Shown: piece by piece, positions 9,929 through 22,193 of the stretch
How the letters are laid out: every line of letters begins with the position of its first letter
Numbering within the stretch: the first letter of the stretch is position 1
Source of the DNA: Cristatella mucedo
Lineage: Eukaryota; Bryozoa; Phylactolaemata; Cristatellidae
Assembly (NCBI GenBank): GCA_009760855.2
Contig: WPIO01000038.1
Location: 3,248,501-3,312,500, forward strand
Reading direction: 5' to 3'
Length of the DNA: 64,000 nt
Position numbers and translations under genes: made by a program
The notes under the pieces: model-generated
Told to the model about the DNA's origin: nothing
What the model saw: the letters and a program-made list of their open reading frames with translations, nothing else
The model's database searches: none

Positions 9929-12004
9929 ATGTAGAGAGGTGAAGAGTTTGCAAACGAGTAGACAGCGCACCGCAGGGCCTGTAGAGGCGGCACACCACAG
10001 CGCCACTAGGTGGCGCTGCCGCTTGTAGTAAAACAATCGGAATTGCTATTTATGGAATAAGAAATAGTGCAGTGAAAATCGGAAGCACACCAAAGTGCCA
10101 CGCACGATTTGAGTGCACTTCAAAAAGATTTCCGCGAGACGCTGCTTAGTAGTTTAGGCCTCGCCGAGTTACGACATATATGTACGTACGCCTGCATACG
10201 GAGTATAAGTTTACGTGCGTTAAGATTATTTTTTGTTTGCCTTTTATTTCTACATGGGAAGCTACCAGATGCTACCTGCCTTGGATTTGAAGGCGGAAGG
10301 GTAACTTCGCTTTGAGCAAGAAAAAAAATCCGGTAACCAGTCGGCGAATGGTCTAGCGGTCTGCCCCTTGTGCTATCTCTACTAATTAAAGTAGGAGCGT
10401 CCGCTCGTCATGCTGAAAAATGGCGGCCAGTGCTTTCGGGAGTGACTGAAAATAGACGCGTATTTCTATTGTAACTCAGAAAAGTGAGTCCACTGTCGGT
10501 GAGCTCTAGTTCGAGCTATTTACTGCCCGACACTCAAAGCAGTTGTTGTTGGAAGCCTAGGCTTTTAAATTTCAATTCCTCGAGACGAATCCTGATGTAC
10601 AGCGTAAATCAGTGCGAATGCTTTCGACTGCAATTTTTGTGGCACCCGTCCTCGGCTACTACTGAACCCCCGTAGCGCAACTGAAGTCGGTGACTAGGGA
10701 ACCCATCGTGTACGAGACTCGCGCCACCAATCCAAGCGACGTTGGGGAATCATTAAAAGCTGCCCGCGGACGCCACCGCTGCAGTGGCGTCCTCGACGAC
10801 CGACGAATAGCCGAACAGTGCGGCCCTTAGTGGCGGTTGCGAGCAAAGCGACGACTTATAAATACCGAGTGACCGGAAGCCGTCCGCGTGACGGAGCGCC
10901 AACACGGAGCGTCGCCTCGAGCGGCGAACGATGACCTCGGGGTCATCCGTAGGGTGCACAACCAATGAAGCTGTCGAGAACTCTTGTCGTGCTATGTTCA
11001 ATGCCGAGCTTTAAGAACGCGGTTTTGATTTTAAAATTTTGCTCTAGCACAAAATCCCAGTGCTTGCGCGTCGATTTACAAGTACAAATGCGTTGCCGAA
11101 GGGCGAGGTGAGGTGGTGCAGCAAATATAGGAAAATATCGACGGCGCTAGCGAGCTCTGTCTCGCAGGGCGTGGGTTTGTGGGTATCGACCCTTTCTCAA
11201 GAGCGAGCGGGCAGGCGAGCGGTAATCAGCCGAGCGGTTCCACCCACGCTCATTTCTTTGGCTCAGGCGTTTGACACGTCTTTTTCTGCAAGGCGGTGAG
11301 TTGCCTGAGCCTGTCCCAGCGGCGACAGCTTGCATTCCAGCGAGCTGATAGCGAGCGAGCAGGTAGTAAGGACTCAAACACCTGTAGGAAATGCCAACAC
11401 TAGGTGTGAGTCGGTGAAGCAGGTCTCCGTTGAAGGCGTGCACTAAGTAGTGGGGTATTTCGTCGGCAATCGCGAGAGTTAAGCACGCCTTACAGGACGC
11501 TCCTGAGAAGTCACTGTCAGAAGATCTGCTTTCAGGACGAACGTGCGCAGTCAGAGACAATTCGAAGCAGGTCTGCAAGGGAAAAAGAGAGAAGTACGTT
11601 GACGGTAAAAGAAGGTACAATAACTTAAAGATTATGTACGTCAACATGTATAATAAATGCAGCTAACAAATTTGGGACTAAGATAGGCGCCAGATGGAAT
11701 CTTACCATGCGGAAAATACATGCTTATTTCCATATTTTGCGCAGAGAATAGACTTAACGCTGAGATCGTGAATGTTCGCTTTTTTGCGGACCCCAGTTGC
11801 AATCTCGAAATAACTTGCTGTTTGTATTGGTGCTTACAGTCCTAACCCTAAGCACTTGTGAATTTCTGCGGTTTAATTCGAACAAAGTTTGTGGCAGCTA
11901 CGGGCGCCTAATAAAAGCAGGCAGAACCTATATAAATATCATTCCGTACACTATCAACTGGATACATCATTGCACAGCGTGTTAAATTTTTAAGTAAAAA
12001 AATA
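9929..12004. other. Intergenic; one TATA-like site, no recognised gene
   Basis: A TTATAAATA match lies at about 10856-10864 inside a locally GC-rich patch (10690-10990), but no convincing coding exon follows. A 166-codon minus frame at 11147-11647 has a hydrophobic start but no family motif, so I do not call it. Confidence 0.4.
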
Positions 12005-12176
12005 CATACTAGCTAATTGAACAGCATTTCTTGTATAGCGTCAGAAGAGCCTTTACGGCTATCGCCTCCGCTTGCAGCGGAAATAAGGGATCGCCCACCG
12101 CAGGAATAGAACACGCGACCTCGGGACCGAGGTCGCGAAAACTAACCGCCTTGCCTAGTGTGCCGTCACGGCTCAC
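12005..12176 (-). mobile_element. SINE-A copy
   Basis: On the minus strand it starts GTGAGCCGTGACGGCACACT (box-A-like region) and continues CGACCTCGGTCCCGAGGTCG with a box-B-like TGTTCTATTCC. It then has the body GGCGATAGCCGTAAAGGCTC and a CTGTTCAATTAGCTAGT end. It aligns with the copies at 15970, 29022 and 34024. Confidence 0.85.
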
Positions 12177-12342
12177 TAAATCTAGCCATTGGCTGAAATT
12201 CTTCAAGCCCACAACTCTGCCAACGGAAATTATGCGTCTGCATTTATACCAGCAGCTGACATAGATGCTGACATGCTGTGGATTTTTGAACGTCAAAGGT
12301 CAACCGCTGTTTTAGAAAGTCTGCGATAATTCTATGCACTAT
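12177..12342. other. Intergenic, nothing recognised
   Basis: Short unique stretch. Confidence 0.5.
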
Positions 12343-12402
12343 TTAATATATAATTAATATATTATAATATATATATAATTTAATATATAATTAATATATA
12401 AT
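12343..12402. repeat. AT-rich simple repeat
   Basis: TAATATA-type repeats flanked on both sides by AATTCTATGCAC, which suggests a small duplication of the flanks. Confidence 0.9.
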
Positions 12403-13330
12403 TCTATGCACCATTTTCGGTGACGAGTTGAGCCGGAGCACGAGGTTTTAAAGAAGTGATGCTTATGAAGGAGTGCTGAATGAAAGAGTAAAATAATTGG
12501 ATTTTGCTGTGTGGAGAGTTAAATAATGCTTGTTCCGTTTTGGAGTCTTTTTTTGCAGCCGGTACAGTTCAGAGGCACAACTTTGCATCCCATCATAATG
12601 AGCCGCATGATATCGGCTGCTCCAGGCTCGTCTGGTGTGCCTCTTTTAGACTTTCAAAGTTACGAGTACGTTACTCCCAAGTTAGGTTTCGGTATACTTA
12701 GCTGAGCCTGACCTCATTTATAAGGCAGGGTGCACGTGGTTGCAGCCAAGATTGCTCCAGCCAAATCTTTGCCATCCGAAATGTGCAGCTGGATTGTTAT
12801 GGATTCTTTTGAACGTTCCACTCAAGCAGTCAAATATCTCTAGCGATCTCTATTTTAAACTATTCGACTGTTTTCTCAAATTTGACATTTATTTTGGCAT
12901 TGCGTGCTCAAACGCTCAAACTGCAGCTTTCAGTGCCCTCCTTTTTTGGATGTTTCGGCCTTCCTTCTGCAGATTACATCCGGAGTGAGTAATGACTACG
13001 GCTGATTGCATGGCATTGTGAAGTAGAACCAATGAAGATCCACTCAGCATAAGCTCCGGGTGAATACCAGCGCATTTTATCAATTATTGAGGAACATAAA
13101 TTTTCACTTAGTGCTAGAATGTCTACCTGAAATTACGATAGGGCATTTAGCAAAACATTATTCAACAAAGCTCTGCAATCCTAATTTTGCTATCCTAATA
13201 TCTTAAAGCTCTGCATCGCAGTGAAAATCTATGAGGTGTAATGATGACTTAAAGCAATTAACACCAACCTTCAAAGCTCTCGCTCGTATGCAAACACTCG
13301 CACACTCTGATGCATGCACATGACCACATC
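12403..13330. other. Intergenic, nothing recognised
   Basis: No gene or repeat match. Confidence 0.5.
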
Positions 13331-13436
13331 AATTTGCAACACACGGATACATATACAGACAAATAGGCAAACACACATACACACGCAAACATCCACACAA
13401 ACACACACACAAACGCGTACACATATATAGACATAA
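13331..13436 (+). repeat. CA-rich degenerate microsatellite
   Basis: Repeated ACACA and ACATA units, for example around 13376-13420. The Cys/Val-rich minus-strand frames over it are artefacts. Confidence 0.85.
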
Positions 13437-15432
13437 ACGCAGACTCGCAATGGCAATCGCTTATTCCTGCAAGCACACTCCAGTTCGTACGTATTAATAG
13501 CAGCACACCCACAACTAAAAACTAGAAATGGGCACAATCAAGCACCATCGTAATTTTTTAGACATCACGACACGGGTTCATTTATTCCTCTCCAAGTATA
13601 TTCCTGTGGCAGGAATAACCAGGGATATGAAACCCAACTGAGCCTTGTAAAGTACCAAGCATTTTAGCAGTTCTTTCATTTGTCACCGGGAGATCGCTCG
13701 ATGTCACATCAGCCTCAATATTTTGAAAAGTTTCGTGTTCATTCTCACTCTTTAAATTAACTCTCCGTTTCAAATTTATTTTTTCATTGTATCGTCCAAC
13801 TTTGCTATATAATCTAGGTGCCTTTGGTGGCTAGTCTTGTGCAAATACCAGCAAAAAGGTTTCAACCTTAATCCTGTAAGGCTGTTTTAGTGAAGTCACG
13901 GCTATCCAGTAACCTCATTAGAATGGATTCCCTGACGCCCAACAGCAGGCGTTACCTCGGAGTAGTCCGAGTATTGCCGTTATTGCCAGTAGGCGGTGAA
14001 ATCTTGCACTAAAATTGTCCTCAGCCTATGCAGTTAACGAGGCTATGGCAACGTGCTCCAGATGCTTGGCATCTGCGACGAAGTTATATATCCCTGCGTC
14101 TCTTTCTCATTATTTCTTTCTTTGTATAATTATTGGTTCCTCTCTTTCTATTAATCCGGCTCTCGGTCTCTCCCCACTATTTGTTCTCACTGGACACATT
14201 GTTTCTTCAAAAAAAGACGTGACTAATTTGGCTGGCAATAGAAGCTGGGTGTCCAAGAAACAGCCAGCCGCTCCCAATTTTTAAGCTTTGCGAGCAGGCT
14301 TCTCTAAATGTCACCAGTCACGTCTGTCTTCACCTGCAAGCTGGCTCGGCGCCAAAGCATGCGGCTGCATCCTACTTAAGAGATTGAAGGCGACAGCGTG
14401 GACACGCCTCAACGTGCATAAGGGATCGGCCGCTAATCGACCAGGCTGTGCTGCAGATAATGGCCAGCGACACAGTCACGGTTTCAGGCATCGGTCTCCA
14501 ACTCCGTCAAATGCCGATCACCTCAGGGAGCACCCATCGGGCTACATTTTCAAAAGACTTGTATTAATGTGTCGGAGATAGCGCAGGCCTGCATGCTAGT
14601 GGATTCAAAGCATGCCTCGAGCAGACGGCTATGAGGACTGGGGTTTTACACCAAGCACTAAACCATAACGTAGCATTACTCTGAAACAAATTTTCTTACC
14701 ATAGCGAAAAGAACTAATATGGGTCCAGCATTTATCGTAAGATTGTCGAACGAAATTTAGAACTAGCTAGCTCACACAAGCGTCATATAGGCACGATCAT
14801 GCAAAGAGTCTGTTTGAGATATTTCCTGAGCCGGAAGCACTTGGAATTATGCGAAACTACCCGAAATGCGGTAGGAAACACCGAAAGAACCGAAGCAGTG
14901 TACCCTGTGGAAGTAAGTAGATGCCTATGAGAATTGCAAGCCTTATAAGAGAATGACAGAAACGTTGACACTGCGATGGCAGAAAAGAATAGAAGCAGCC
15001 AATTACAAGGACTAGCACTTCCATACGCTCTCAGCAATAGCAGTAGGGGAGTTTGTGATCGCGATAAAAGCAAACTTCTTGTAGCTTGGATAAAAATTAG
15101 TCAATCAAGCTTGCAAAAAATGCATCCTGGGTTATAGAGATAATGCGGTGGAGGCATGGCTAAAGAGAGAAGCGAAGTTATTCGACTATGCTCTGGTATC
15201 CCATGCAAGCGAGCTTAACTTGTCTCGGCGCAATCATTTTCCTTGCCAAAGAATGAGACCGTCGGGCGGCAACAGAATCATGTCATTCCACCCATGCACT
15301 CTCTTTAGGCTGCAAAGACTTGGCGTTGCAGAGCAAGGCATGCACATTGCTGGGCGATGCCTTCAGAGGATTGATTCAATTGCTATTATGTACACATGCC
15401 TAGCAGCAGACGATTACAAACTTTCAAGCACG
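13437..15432. other. Intergenic, nothing recognised
   Basis: Only short unsupported frames of 97 codons or fewer, without domains. Confidence 0.5.
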
Positions 15433-15496
15433 CATTATTGAAATTCTTGAAAGGAGGTGAACTCTGATTCACCTCCTTTCAAGAATTTCAATAATG
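15433..15496. repeat. Perfect 29-bp inverted repeat with 6-base loop
   Basis: The left arm 15433-15461 (CATTATTGAAATTCTTGAAA, then GGAGGTGAA) is exactly complementary to the right arm 15468-15496, with CTCTGA between. A transcript on either strand would form a long perfect hairpin. Confidence 0.97.
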
Positions 15497-15524
15497 GGGT
15501 TGGGCATTTTAGCTTCTTCTCACG

Positions 15525-15925
15525 TGCCTTAAAGTAGGGAGACGCAGGGGCATCAGTCAGAAGTGAGCTTCTGGCTTTGGGAGCATGTGATCTAAAGGCA
15601 TGCTATCCTAATGAATAGAAGTTGTTTAGAGGCAGACTGAAACTTTGTGTGACACACAGAGCGAAACCGAGTTGAAACTAGTTAAGCCAGAAGAACGGTT
15701 GCTACGACGCCTAGCCTGATTGGAAAGTAGTTGAGATACGTGGGTTGGAGCAAGATAACGAAGTAACCTAAACGTGGGCGACAGGTCCTTAAAGTCGATT
15801 TGAAGCTCGATTGAGAGCCAATGCCGGTCCTCGAGAAGTGACGTAACAACGCAATTGCAACATTAAGGGTGGACGAGCCGCTCTGCTGCTGGCTTTAGGA
15901 ACTGCAAGCCCATTAGTGCCTAGGC
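15525..15925 (-). mobile_element. Degenerate LINE-A fragment
   Basis: GCTTTGGGAGCATGTGATCT, CTACGACGCCTAGCCTGATT and the AAGTCGATTTGAAGCTCGAT region correspond in order to the minus-strand LINE-A ORF2 C-terminal region at 21240-21600. It is much more diverged than that copy and lacks the 3' tail. Confidence 0.65.
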
Positions 15926-15969
15926 CGAATGAGCTATAAGAAGTGAGTTACAAAATTAATAATAGAAAT

Positions 15970-16158
15970 ATTAAAATAAATAAATAAATCTTAGCTGATT
16001 AAACAGCCTCTTTTCGTATAGCGACAGAAGAGCCTTTACGGCTATCACCACCGCTTGCAGTGGCGATACAGAATCGCCCACCGCAGGAATCGAACCCACG
16101 ACCTCGGGGCCGAGGTCGTGAAAGCAACCACCTTACCTGGTGTGCCATCACGGCTCAC
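15970..16158 (-). mobile_element. SINE-A copy with (ATTT)n tail
   Basis: Minus-strand order: GTGAGCCGTGATGGCACACC, CACGACCTCGGCCCCGAGGT, box-B-like GTGGGTTCGATTCC, GCAGTGGCGATACAGA (read on the plus strand), GAGGCTGTTTAATCAGCTAA and ATTTATTTATTTATTTT. The box B matches the tRNA consensus GGTTCGATTCC exactly. Confidence 0.9.
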
Positions 16159-19100
16159 CAGGAATAACACGTCTGGCATAGTGCCCTCAGGTGACTAAAA
16201 ATTGCACGTGGCATGTTGAAAATCCTTGGATGAATGGACTTGGATTAGTGGAGGGTTTTGCATTTAGGGTTTGCTAGGAAGACAATTTCCGTTCTATGGC
16301 TCTTTAGCATGGTTAAATTGGCCAAAACTGAAGACTCAATGCTTGCCAGCAAGCCATTTACTTTGAGAGGGCAGCCGATGCCGAGCGCTCGAACGCCAAG
16401 TAAAGCAGGGTCTTTCGCAGCCGTGGGTGTTTGAGTGGGGTGGGGTGGAGCGGGGCACTTGCATTGTCCCCTGCGTCAAGGCGGCGATCTGGGCCAACCC
16501 CAGCTCCCATGCCTGCCGCGAGTCACCACCGAGGAAAGGATGCTTTCATTCACTAAAGCCTAAGTGCGACACCAATAGTGTGGAACACTGCCGATTGAGC
16601 GAGCAGGGGAAATGACTGGACGATACTGCTAGCATCAAACGATAGAACGTCGTCGTCGATCGACCGCGCCGCCGCAGTGGCCCGTGAAATATCGCTGCAT
16701 GAACCCCGACTTGGATTTCCTGTAAAAGCCTTTTATTTGCTCCACAAGCGTGTGTGCTACAAGTTGCTTGGAACTGTAAGAATGAAAAAGGAAAGCGTGA
16801 ATTCTGGGCAACAATTTTAGAGAACATCGCAAGCAAATCGCACGTGGAAACGATTGCGACTTTGGCCAGCATACAGTATTTACTTGGCCAAGGGGAGTGT
16901 GACTGAATTTTGTGCGTTCAGAGAGATTGCCCAGCGGCCTTGCATAGCTCACATTTTAAAGGCTGAGCGACATTTTTTTCAACTGCCATAATTAAGGCAC
17001 AATAGCATTGTCTGGATAGACAGGTGGAGGCGTTAAAATTCTTGGCAAGTTATTCTGTAAGCGGTTGCTAATCGGGGTCAATATGAAAATAAATCTCGAC
17101 CGGCTATTGGGGGAGGTCAGCTGTTCAAATTGTAGCAGTTTGTTAGTTCATCAAAGAGACACTCAGTTTATTACTAATCGGCACCGGTCACCTCACAGTG
17201 CGTCTTGCGTAGAGCTCAAAGACACCGTTTCCGAAGCAAGTGAGGGGCTATAAATTGATTGAGCTATTTTACCGTGAAAAGGCTTGCAAAATTGGTCGAG
17301 ATAACGCTAACTGGATGGGAGAGAAATGCATGTAAATTAACTTCACAGCCGTGATTGAAAAAGCGTACAGCTGCTTGGCTTCTCGGGAAGCACTGTACAG
17401 ATTAAAATCGGAGAAAATCAGCGAAATGGAGGCCTCCACATCCTCGGGCTAATTTACAGTATCTGCTGAGTGATACTTGACCGCAAGTTGACACACACTA
17501 GATGTCATCGGAAAAGTCAGATGGATGGGTTGGAATGTAGCAAAAGCCTCTCCAGCAGTTCGACCAATCGCACGTCTCAAGCTTCCTGCAGGATGTTGTG
17601 ATCTATGTGTCTGAAGCAACAGATAGGACTAGGATGGCGACGCTATCACAGCCATTGCTGTCAATCATGGACGCCATTACTTCAATTTACGAGCATATAT
17701 TGTTCAGATACTTACTATCGCTTACCCTTAGCAGAAGTTTTCTGTGAGCCCAGCTTCACTCACGTCGAAATCAACAAACGGAACTCGAGCGAAAATCTCG
17801 GAGCAGAAAACATTGTGCAGGATTAAGTAAATAATCTACTTTTCCATGACGAAGAGAAAATGTTACACCGTTTTTCAGGGTTTCCGCAAAATATAGGCAG
17901 TGATAAGAGATTCATGTCGTGTCGACCGGACGATTCAGCGCCACGCACGCTTACTCGGACCCTAGGCGGCTAAGTGGCAGCTTTTCGGGTAAGAGCAGAT
18001 GCTGAGAGAGCACCGGAAAGCTTCCGAGACAGGACGTGCAGGTCCTCTGAAAACTTTGAAGGAAACTTCCGTACTCGAGCATGCGTTCCCAAGAGCGCAG
18101 GTTCTTCCCTTGCGGGACACCTACTTTATGGAAAGGTATTTGCTAGAGAAAAACCAACGGGCGTGCTTTCGTGTCTTGCGACGTCCGGCGCACTGACTCA
18201 GGTGTCCGATTTCGCACGATCTACAGCTGGCATCAATCAACATCAAAATCAACATCAGCTTCGAAGCAATCATTAGCTAGCTGACAGCTCAGGGCACACC
18301 TAATGGCTTTAAGGAAGCCGAGTTGCACATGCGGAACAATACAGGCTGCTGATATGTCACGAGAGCGCCTCTACTGCAAGAATACAACGTGGCTCCATGA
18401 TGTGTGCTCTGGAAACGATACGGAAGTCAGAGAGTTCGCGTCGATGTCGGCTTGCCCGATTGCAGCGGGCAGACTTGCGCATGCCAGGTCTCAAAGTTAT
18501 TTGCTTAGGTGTCTAGGCTATTTGCTCACTGCGCCTACCGACGGCGGCAATTCGAAGCTCGTCCTACGACCTCGCTAGTGCGCCCCACTGCTCAGCAGCC
18601 TGATGAGAAAAAGTACACCAAGTAAACGTTTGCTGATTCGACATTGCAATTTGTGTAGCGCTCTCAAGACCCTAGCAGATGCCCGCCACTTCCACTCTTG
18701 CTCCGAGAAGCACAGAACTGACATTCGCAGGACCCGAAGGCACCACCTGGGTAAGCAAAGTGCGAGCGGGGCACCTTTCGCCACCCAGGGTGTGACCACA
18801 GGGAAAAGCGTGTCCAGCCGGGCTGTCACGGCCACGCTTTATTTTGCAATCTAGAGCTCTGCATACTACTCTGGTCCATCTTGTCGAGTAGGGAGCAGCT
18901 ATTCCGCTAACTAACCCGGTGGGGCTGAACTCTAATTCTATTCTTGAGACTCTCTACTCTACTCTTGATCTGTAGAGTAGATCCACCGTCGCTTATTAGA
19001 TATTCGCCGTGGTTCGAAATGCCTCAGCTCACCAAAAAGCTCCGCGCGCATGTTTTCTTTCGGTGAACTGCACCAGACGATAGCATATGGCCACATTGGC

Positions 19101-19510
19101 TGACCAAGACAGGCAATATGGAGGGCATTCACCCGTACTGACTTACTTATCGCTAGAAACGGCAAGCTGCACTGCCAAGCTTGAGTCCATACTCGCACCG
19201 TGCGGTAGTTTCGAGTGTGAGATGGTCACAAAAGCATTCGCTTTTGATCCCAAGACCTGGATAATCAAGTGCTCGAAGCTTGCGTCCACACACTTTCTGC
19301 TCTGACCTCGCCAGCACGAAGCTTCTGGGGCTTTTCTTCCGACCTCTTCATTCTTTCTTCTGATTTCTCTGTCGCGTGCGACGTTTTCGTTGAGTTTCGG
19401 CCGCTGAGCTACCGAGGGGCTTCCTTCGTCGCTCGTTTTTTTCTCGTCGGTGGATGATAGGCGCGCTTCTCTGAATCTGCTCGCTTTGCTCCTTTTTTGC
19501 AAGATCATAG
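16159..19510. other. Intergenic, nothing recognised
   Basis: Frames of up to about 108 codons (minus, 16546-16872), 100 codons (plus, 17974-18276) and 195 codons (minus, 19143-19730) show no domain and no splice-supported structure. I cannot exclude small or rapidly evolving exons. Confidence 0.45.
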
Positions 19511-19511
19511 A

Positions 19512-19593
19512 ATTGGGAAGCGCCGGAAGTGGGAAAGCGCCGGAAGTGGGAAAGCGCCGGAAGTGGGAAAGCGCCGAAGGTAGGGAAGCACCG
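19512..19593 (+). repeat. 17-bp tandem array, about 4-5 units
   Basis: TGGGAAAGCGCCGGAAG is repeated almost perfectly, with the first and last units degenerate. Confidence 0.95.
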
Positions 19594-19874
19594 ATGGCGC
19601 CAGATTTCACTTCGTGAGATAAAAACTGGGGTCGGCGTGCAGAGAGCGAAAGCTGCTTAACACCGTGGCCACTCTGTGAACCTGTATGCAAGTGTGACAC
19701 CAATGACCGACAAACTGTTAAATAGCTCATTTACTAGCAAGCCAAGCTTATTACAGGGTTCGATGCTGCTGCCAATATGCCCGAGTGAAACAGGTAAACC
19801 ACACTCTGCCTAATGCGAGATGCTAGAATAAATATTCCGGGCAGGTCTTTCGGTTGCTCCTAGGAAACGCTGGA

Positions 19875-19922
19875 GATATGAATAAATGTATCTCCGTCTG
19901 CAACTCCACCAAGCAGCAAGAG
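19875..19922 (-). mobile_element. LINE-B 3' tail fragment
   Basis: AAATGTATCTCCGTCTGCAA followed by CTCCACCAAG matches the terminal bases of LINE-B seen at 47365-47395 and 52517-52555. Confidence 0.6.
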
Positions 19923-19984
19923 TAAGCCCGTTTTGTAGGGGGGACTTTTTCGTAGCTCGTTAAGATCATAAGCGGCTTTATAAC

Positions 19985-20062
19985 TATAATAATAAGAATA
20001 CATTTGATAAATTGCCCTCGGACAACTCAATCTCTTTCTAGGCACTTTACAGTTCTTCCGGT
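19985..20062 (-). mobile_element. LINE-A 3' tail fragment
   Basis: ACATTTGATAAATTGCCCTC and CAATCTCTTTCTAGGCACTT match the minus-strand LINE-A tail. Confidence 0.7.
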
Positions 20063-20689
20063 GTGCATTTAGTAGCCAACCGACTTTACGTCGTGAAGCC
20101 GATATAAAGTTAGGAGCATTTCTGAGTCGGCAGAATAGTATAGGAAGTCAATAGCGTAGAACTAAAATCTCAGAACGGCTGGAAAAGCTTTGCCATTGTC
20201 GCCAGCAGGGGGGGGGTAGATGGTGTTGCATGAGTTTTTTGTAAGTGAGTTCCACGGTGTAGGTCCGGCTGCTGCCAAAGCTTTCATCGCCTACGGTCGC
20301 TGCGAGCAGGAATGAAACGGCTGATTTACGGTTCAGTTGAAAAAACCTTGCGGGTCAGAGCGAGAATTTTATGTGTCGAGGTAGAGTGTCAGAGTCTGAA
20401 TCGAACGCAAGTCAACATCGGTAAACAGATTCGCTCCGACGCTGAACGTGACAGCCGAAACGACTGCGACTACAACAATTGAGAACTTCATTTGCCGCAT
20501 GGCGGAAAAAGGCCGTGGACCACATCACCGGTCACCTGTTCTGCTGGAGTAGCCGAAACCGACATGGACACGGGCATCTGTGACGTAATTTTGTGACAAT
20601 CCAGGGAAAGAGGTGGCGCCGTGAGCATCGTGTCACCGTCTGCTGCTGGCTTTCAGACGTTTCTGCATGCTATGTTGCTACCTTAATAA
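20063..20689. other. Intergenic, nothing recognised
   Basis: No gene or repeat match. A run of nine G occurs near 20207-20216. Confidence 0.5.
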
Positions 20690-20915
20690 AGTCTAGCAAA
20701 AAGAGCACGTCTCCTGAAGACCCTATACCATCATATCTGTGATATTGACTGGTAGACCAGCTTAGCCCTGCCATAACCGAGATTTGTAATGCTTCTTTGA
20801 GAAAAGGGGTCGTCCCCAAGTCTTTCAAATCGGCAATCGTTAAAACCATACTTAAAACGCCTGGAATAGAAGCAGAGGTCCTTGTAAACTATCACCTAGT
20901 TTATATTCTTCATTT
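20690..20915 (+). mobile_element. LINE-B reverse transcriptase, 5' half interrupted by LINE-A
   Basis: The plus frame contains EICNASLRKGVVPKSFKSAI, then VKTILKTPGI and VLVNYHLV. This is the typical N-terminal RT block (SL..G.VP..FK.A.V.P.LKK, then NYRP.S) of CR1/L2 LINEs. It stops abruptly where the minus-strand LINE-A begins and resumes at about 22695. Confidence 0.75.
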
Positions 20916-21195
20916 AATTATAATACTATTATAAATGCACTTGATGAAGCACCCTCAGAGAACTCAATCGCTTTCTAGATGCTTTACATTTGCTGCAAAG
21001 GAAAATGCAATGGAATGGTGAGTAATATCATGCTTGATATACAAACAACATGAATAACATGGTTAGGGGTGACATGCACAGGGTCAGCATGCAAATGCGG
21101 TTAGTGGCAGCATGCACAGTGTCAGCACGCAAAAGCACATCAAGGACGAATCACAGAGACCTACTAAAGGCTGTCCTAAAGAGGTCTGTTTTGAA

Positions 21196-22095
21196 CTAAT
21201 TTTTAAATGTGGTCAAGTCAGGGGATGTTCTGACGCGAGTCGGGAGGGAGCTCCAGGCTTTGGGAGCATGCAAACTAAATGCACGGTCTCCAAAGGATTT
21301 GAGGTTTGTACGAGGTATTGGTAGACTGTTGTATTCCGAAAAACGGGTGGTACGATGCTTGGCCTTGTGGGGGAGTAGATCTGAGAATTGAGAATTGAGC
21401 TGGGCCAAAGAATGAAGTGACCTAAAAGTGAGCGACAAAACCTTGAAGTCGAGCTTGACTGGTAGCCAGTGCAGGTCGGCGAGAAGTGGTGTGATGTGGC
21501 AACTGCGAAGCTCACGACAGACAAGCCTAGCTGCTGAGTTTTGCCCCAGCTGCAATTGCCTGATCGTACATGCCGGTAGCCCAGTAAGCAGTGAGCTGCA
21601 GAAGTCGAGACGTGATGTCACGAATGCATGGACCAACTTAGACGTTGTATCCTTACCTAAACTAGCCCGAATTTTAGCAATGTTATGTAGCTGAAAGTAG
21701 GCAGATTTGACTGTGGAGCCGATGAGGTCGTCTAATGAGAGGTCACTTTGGAACATGACACCTAGATTTTGAGCTGATTCAATGGGAGATATGCTGACAG
21801 AACCAATTTTGAGTGTCAGCATTTCTAATTTCTGAATAACATTGCGTTCGCTAATAACTAGTAAGCTAGTTTTATCATCGCTTAGTTTAAGAAAACTTGC
21901 TGCCATCCATGTCTGGTTGTCATAAATACATGCAGCAAGTGAGTTGAGAGAATTCGAGGTACTCGAAGGCTGGGAGGGATCAAAGCAAAGGTACAACTGA
22001 GTGTCATCCGCACAGAAGTGAAAGCCTGGATTGTGCTTGGCAATCACATCAGCAAGAGTGAGAGTATAAAACGTGAAAAGAACCGGACCTAGCAC
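21196..22095 (-). pseudogene. LINE-A ORF2 fragment: RT palm and C-terminal domain
   Basis: A 299-codon open frame begins at LGPVLF (RT motif before the catalytic site). It contains CADDTQLYL, where most relatives have YADDTQ, then KLSDDKTSLLVI, and the C-terminal region ARLVCRE, HWLPV, LSLTFRSLHSLA, SDLLPHKAKHRTTRFSE, SYNSLPIPRT-like and PKAWSSLPT.VRTSPDLTTF. It ends prematurely at FKN, whereas other copies continue to LKTHLFRTAFSGSL. The catalytic Asp pair is retained, but the Tyr-to-Cys change, the upstream frame break and the early stop indicate an inactive remnant. Confidence 0.88.
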
Positions 22096-22193
22096 GGAGC
22101 CCTGAGGTACCCCATATCTCCGAGCCCATTGGATGATCTTTGTCCATTCACGTCAATAATCTGGAGTCTCCCACTGAGATAGGACCTGAACCA

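Noticed and set aside
11147-11647. 166-codon minus-strand frame with a hydrophobic start
   Set aside because: No family motif and a generic Arg-rich C-terminal part. It could be real but is not supported.
12343-12402. AT-rich block as a replication origin or matrix attachment site
   Set aside because: It is a short simple repeat with no further evidence.
15970-16158. Possible tRNA gene (good box B)
   Set aside because: The head does not fold into a complete cloverleaf by eye and is followed by the SINE-A body and (ATTT)n tail, with several sibling copies.
19143-19730. 195-codon minus-strand frame
   Set aside because: Part of it translates the 17-bp tandem array and no domain is visible.
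21196-22095. Open frame as a host gene
   Set aside because: It carries retrotransposon reverse transcriptase motifs, sits in a 5'-truncated LINE and its family recurs through the window.
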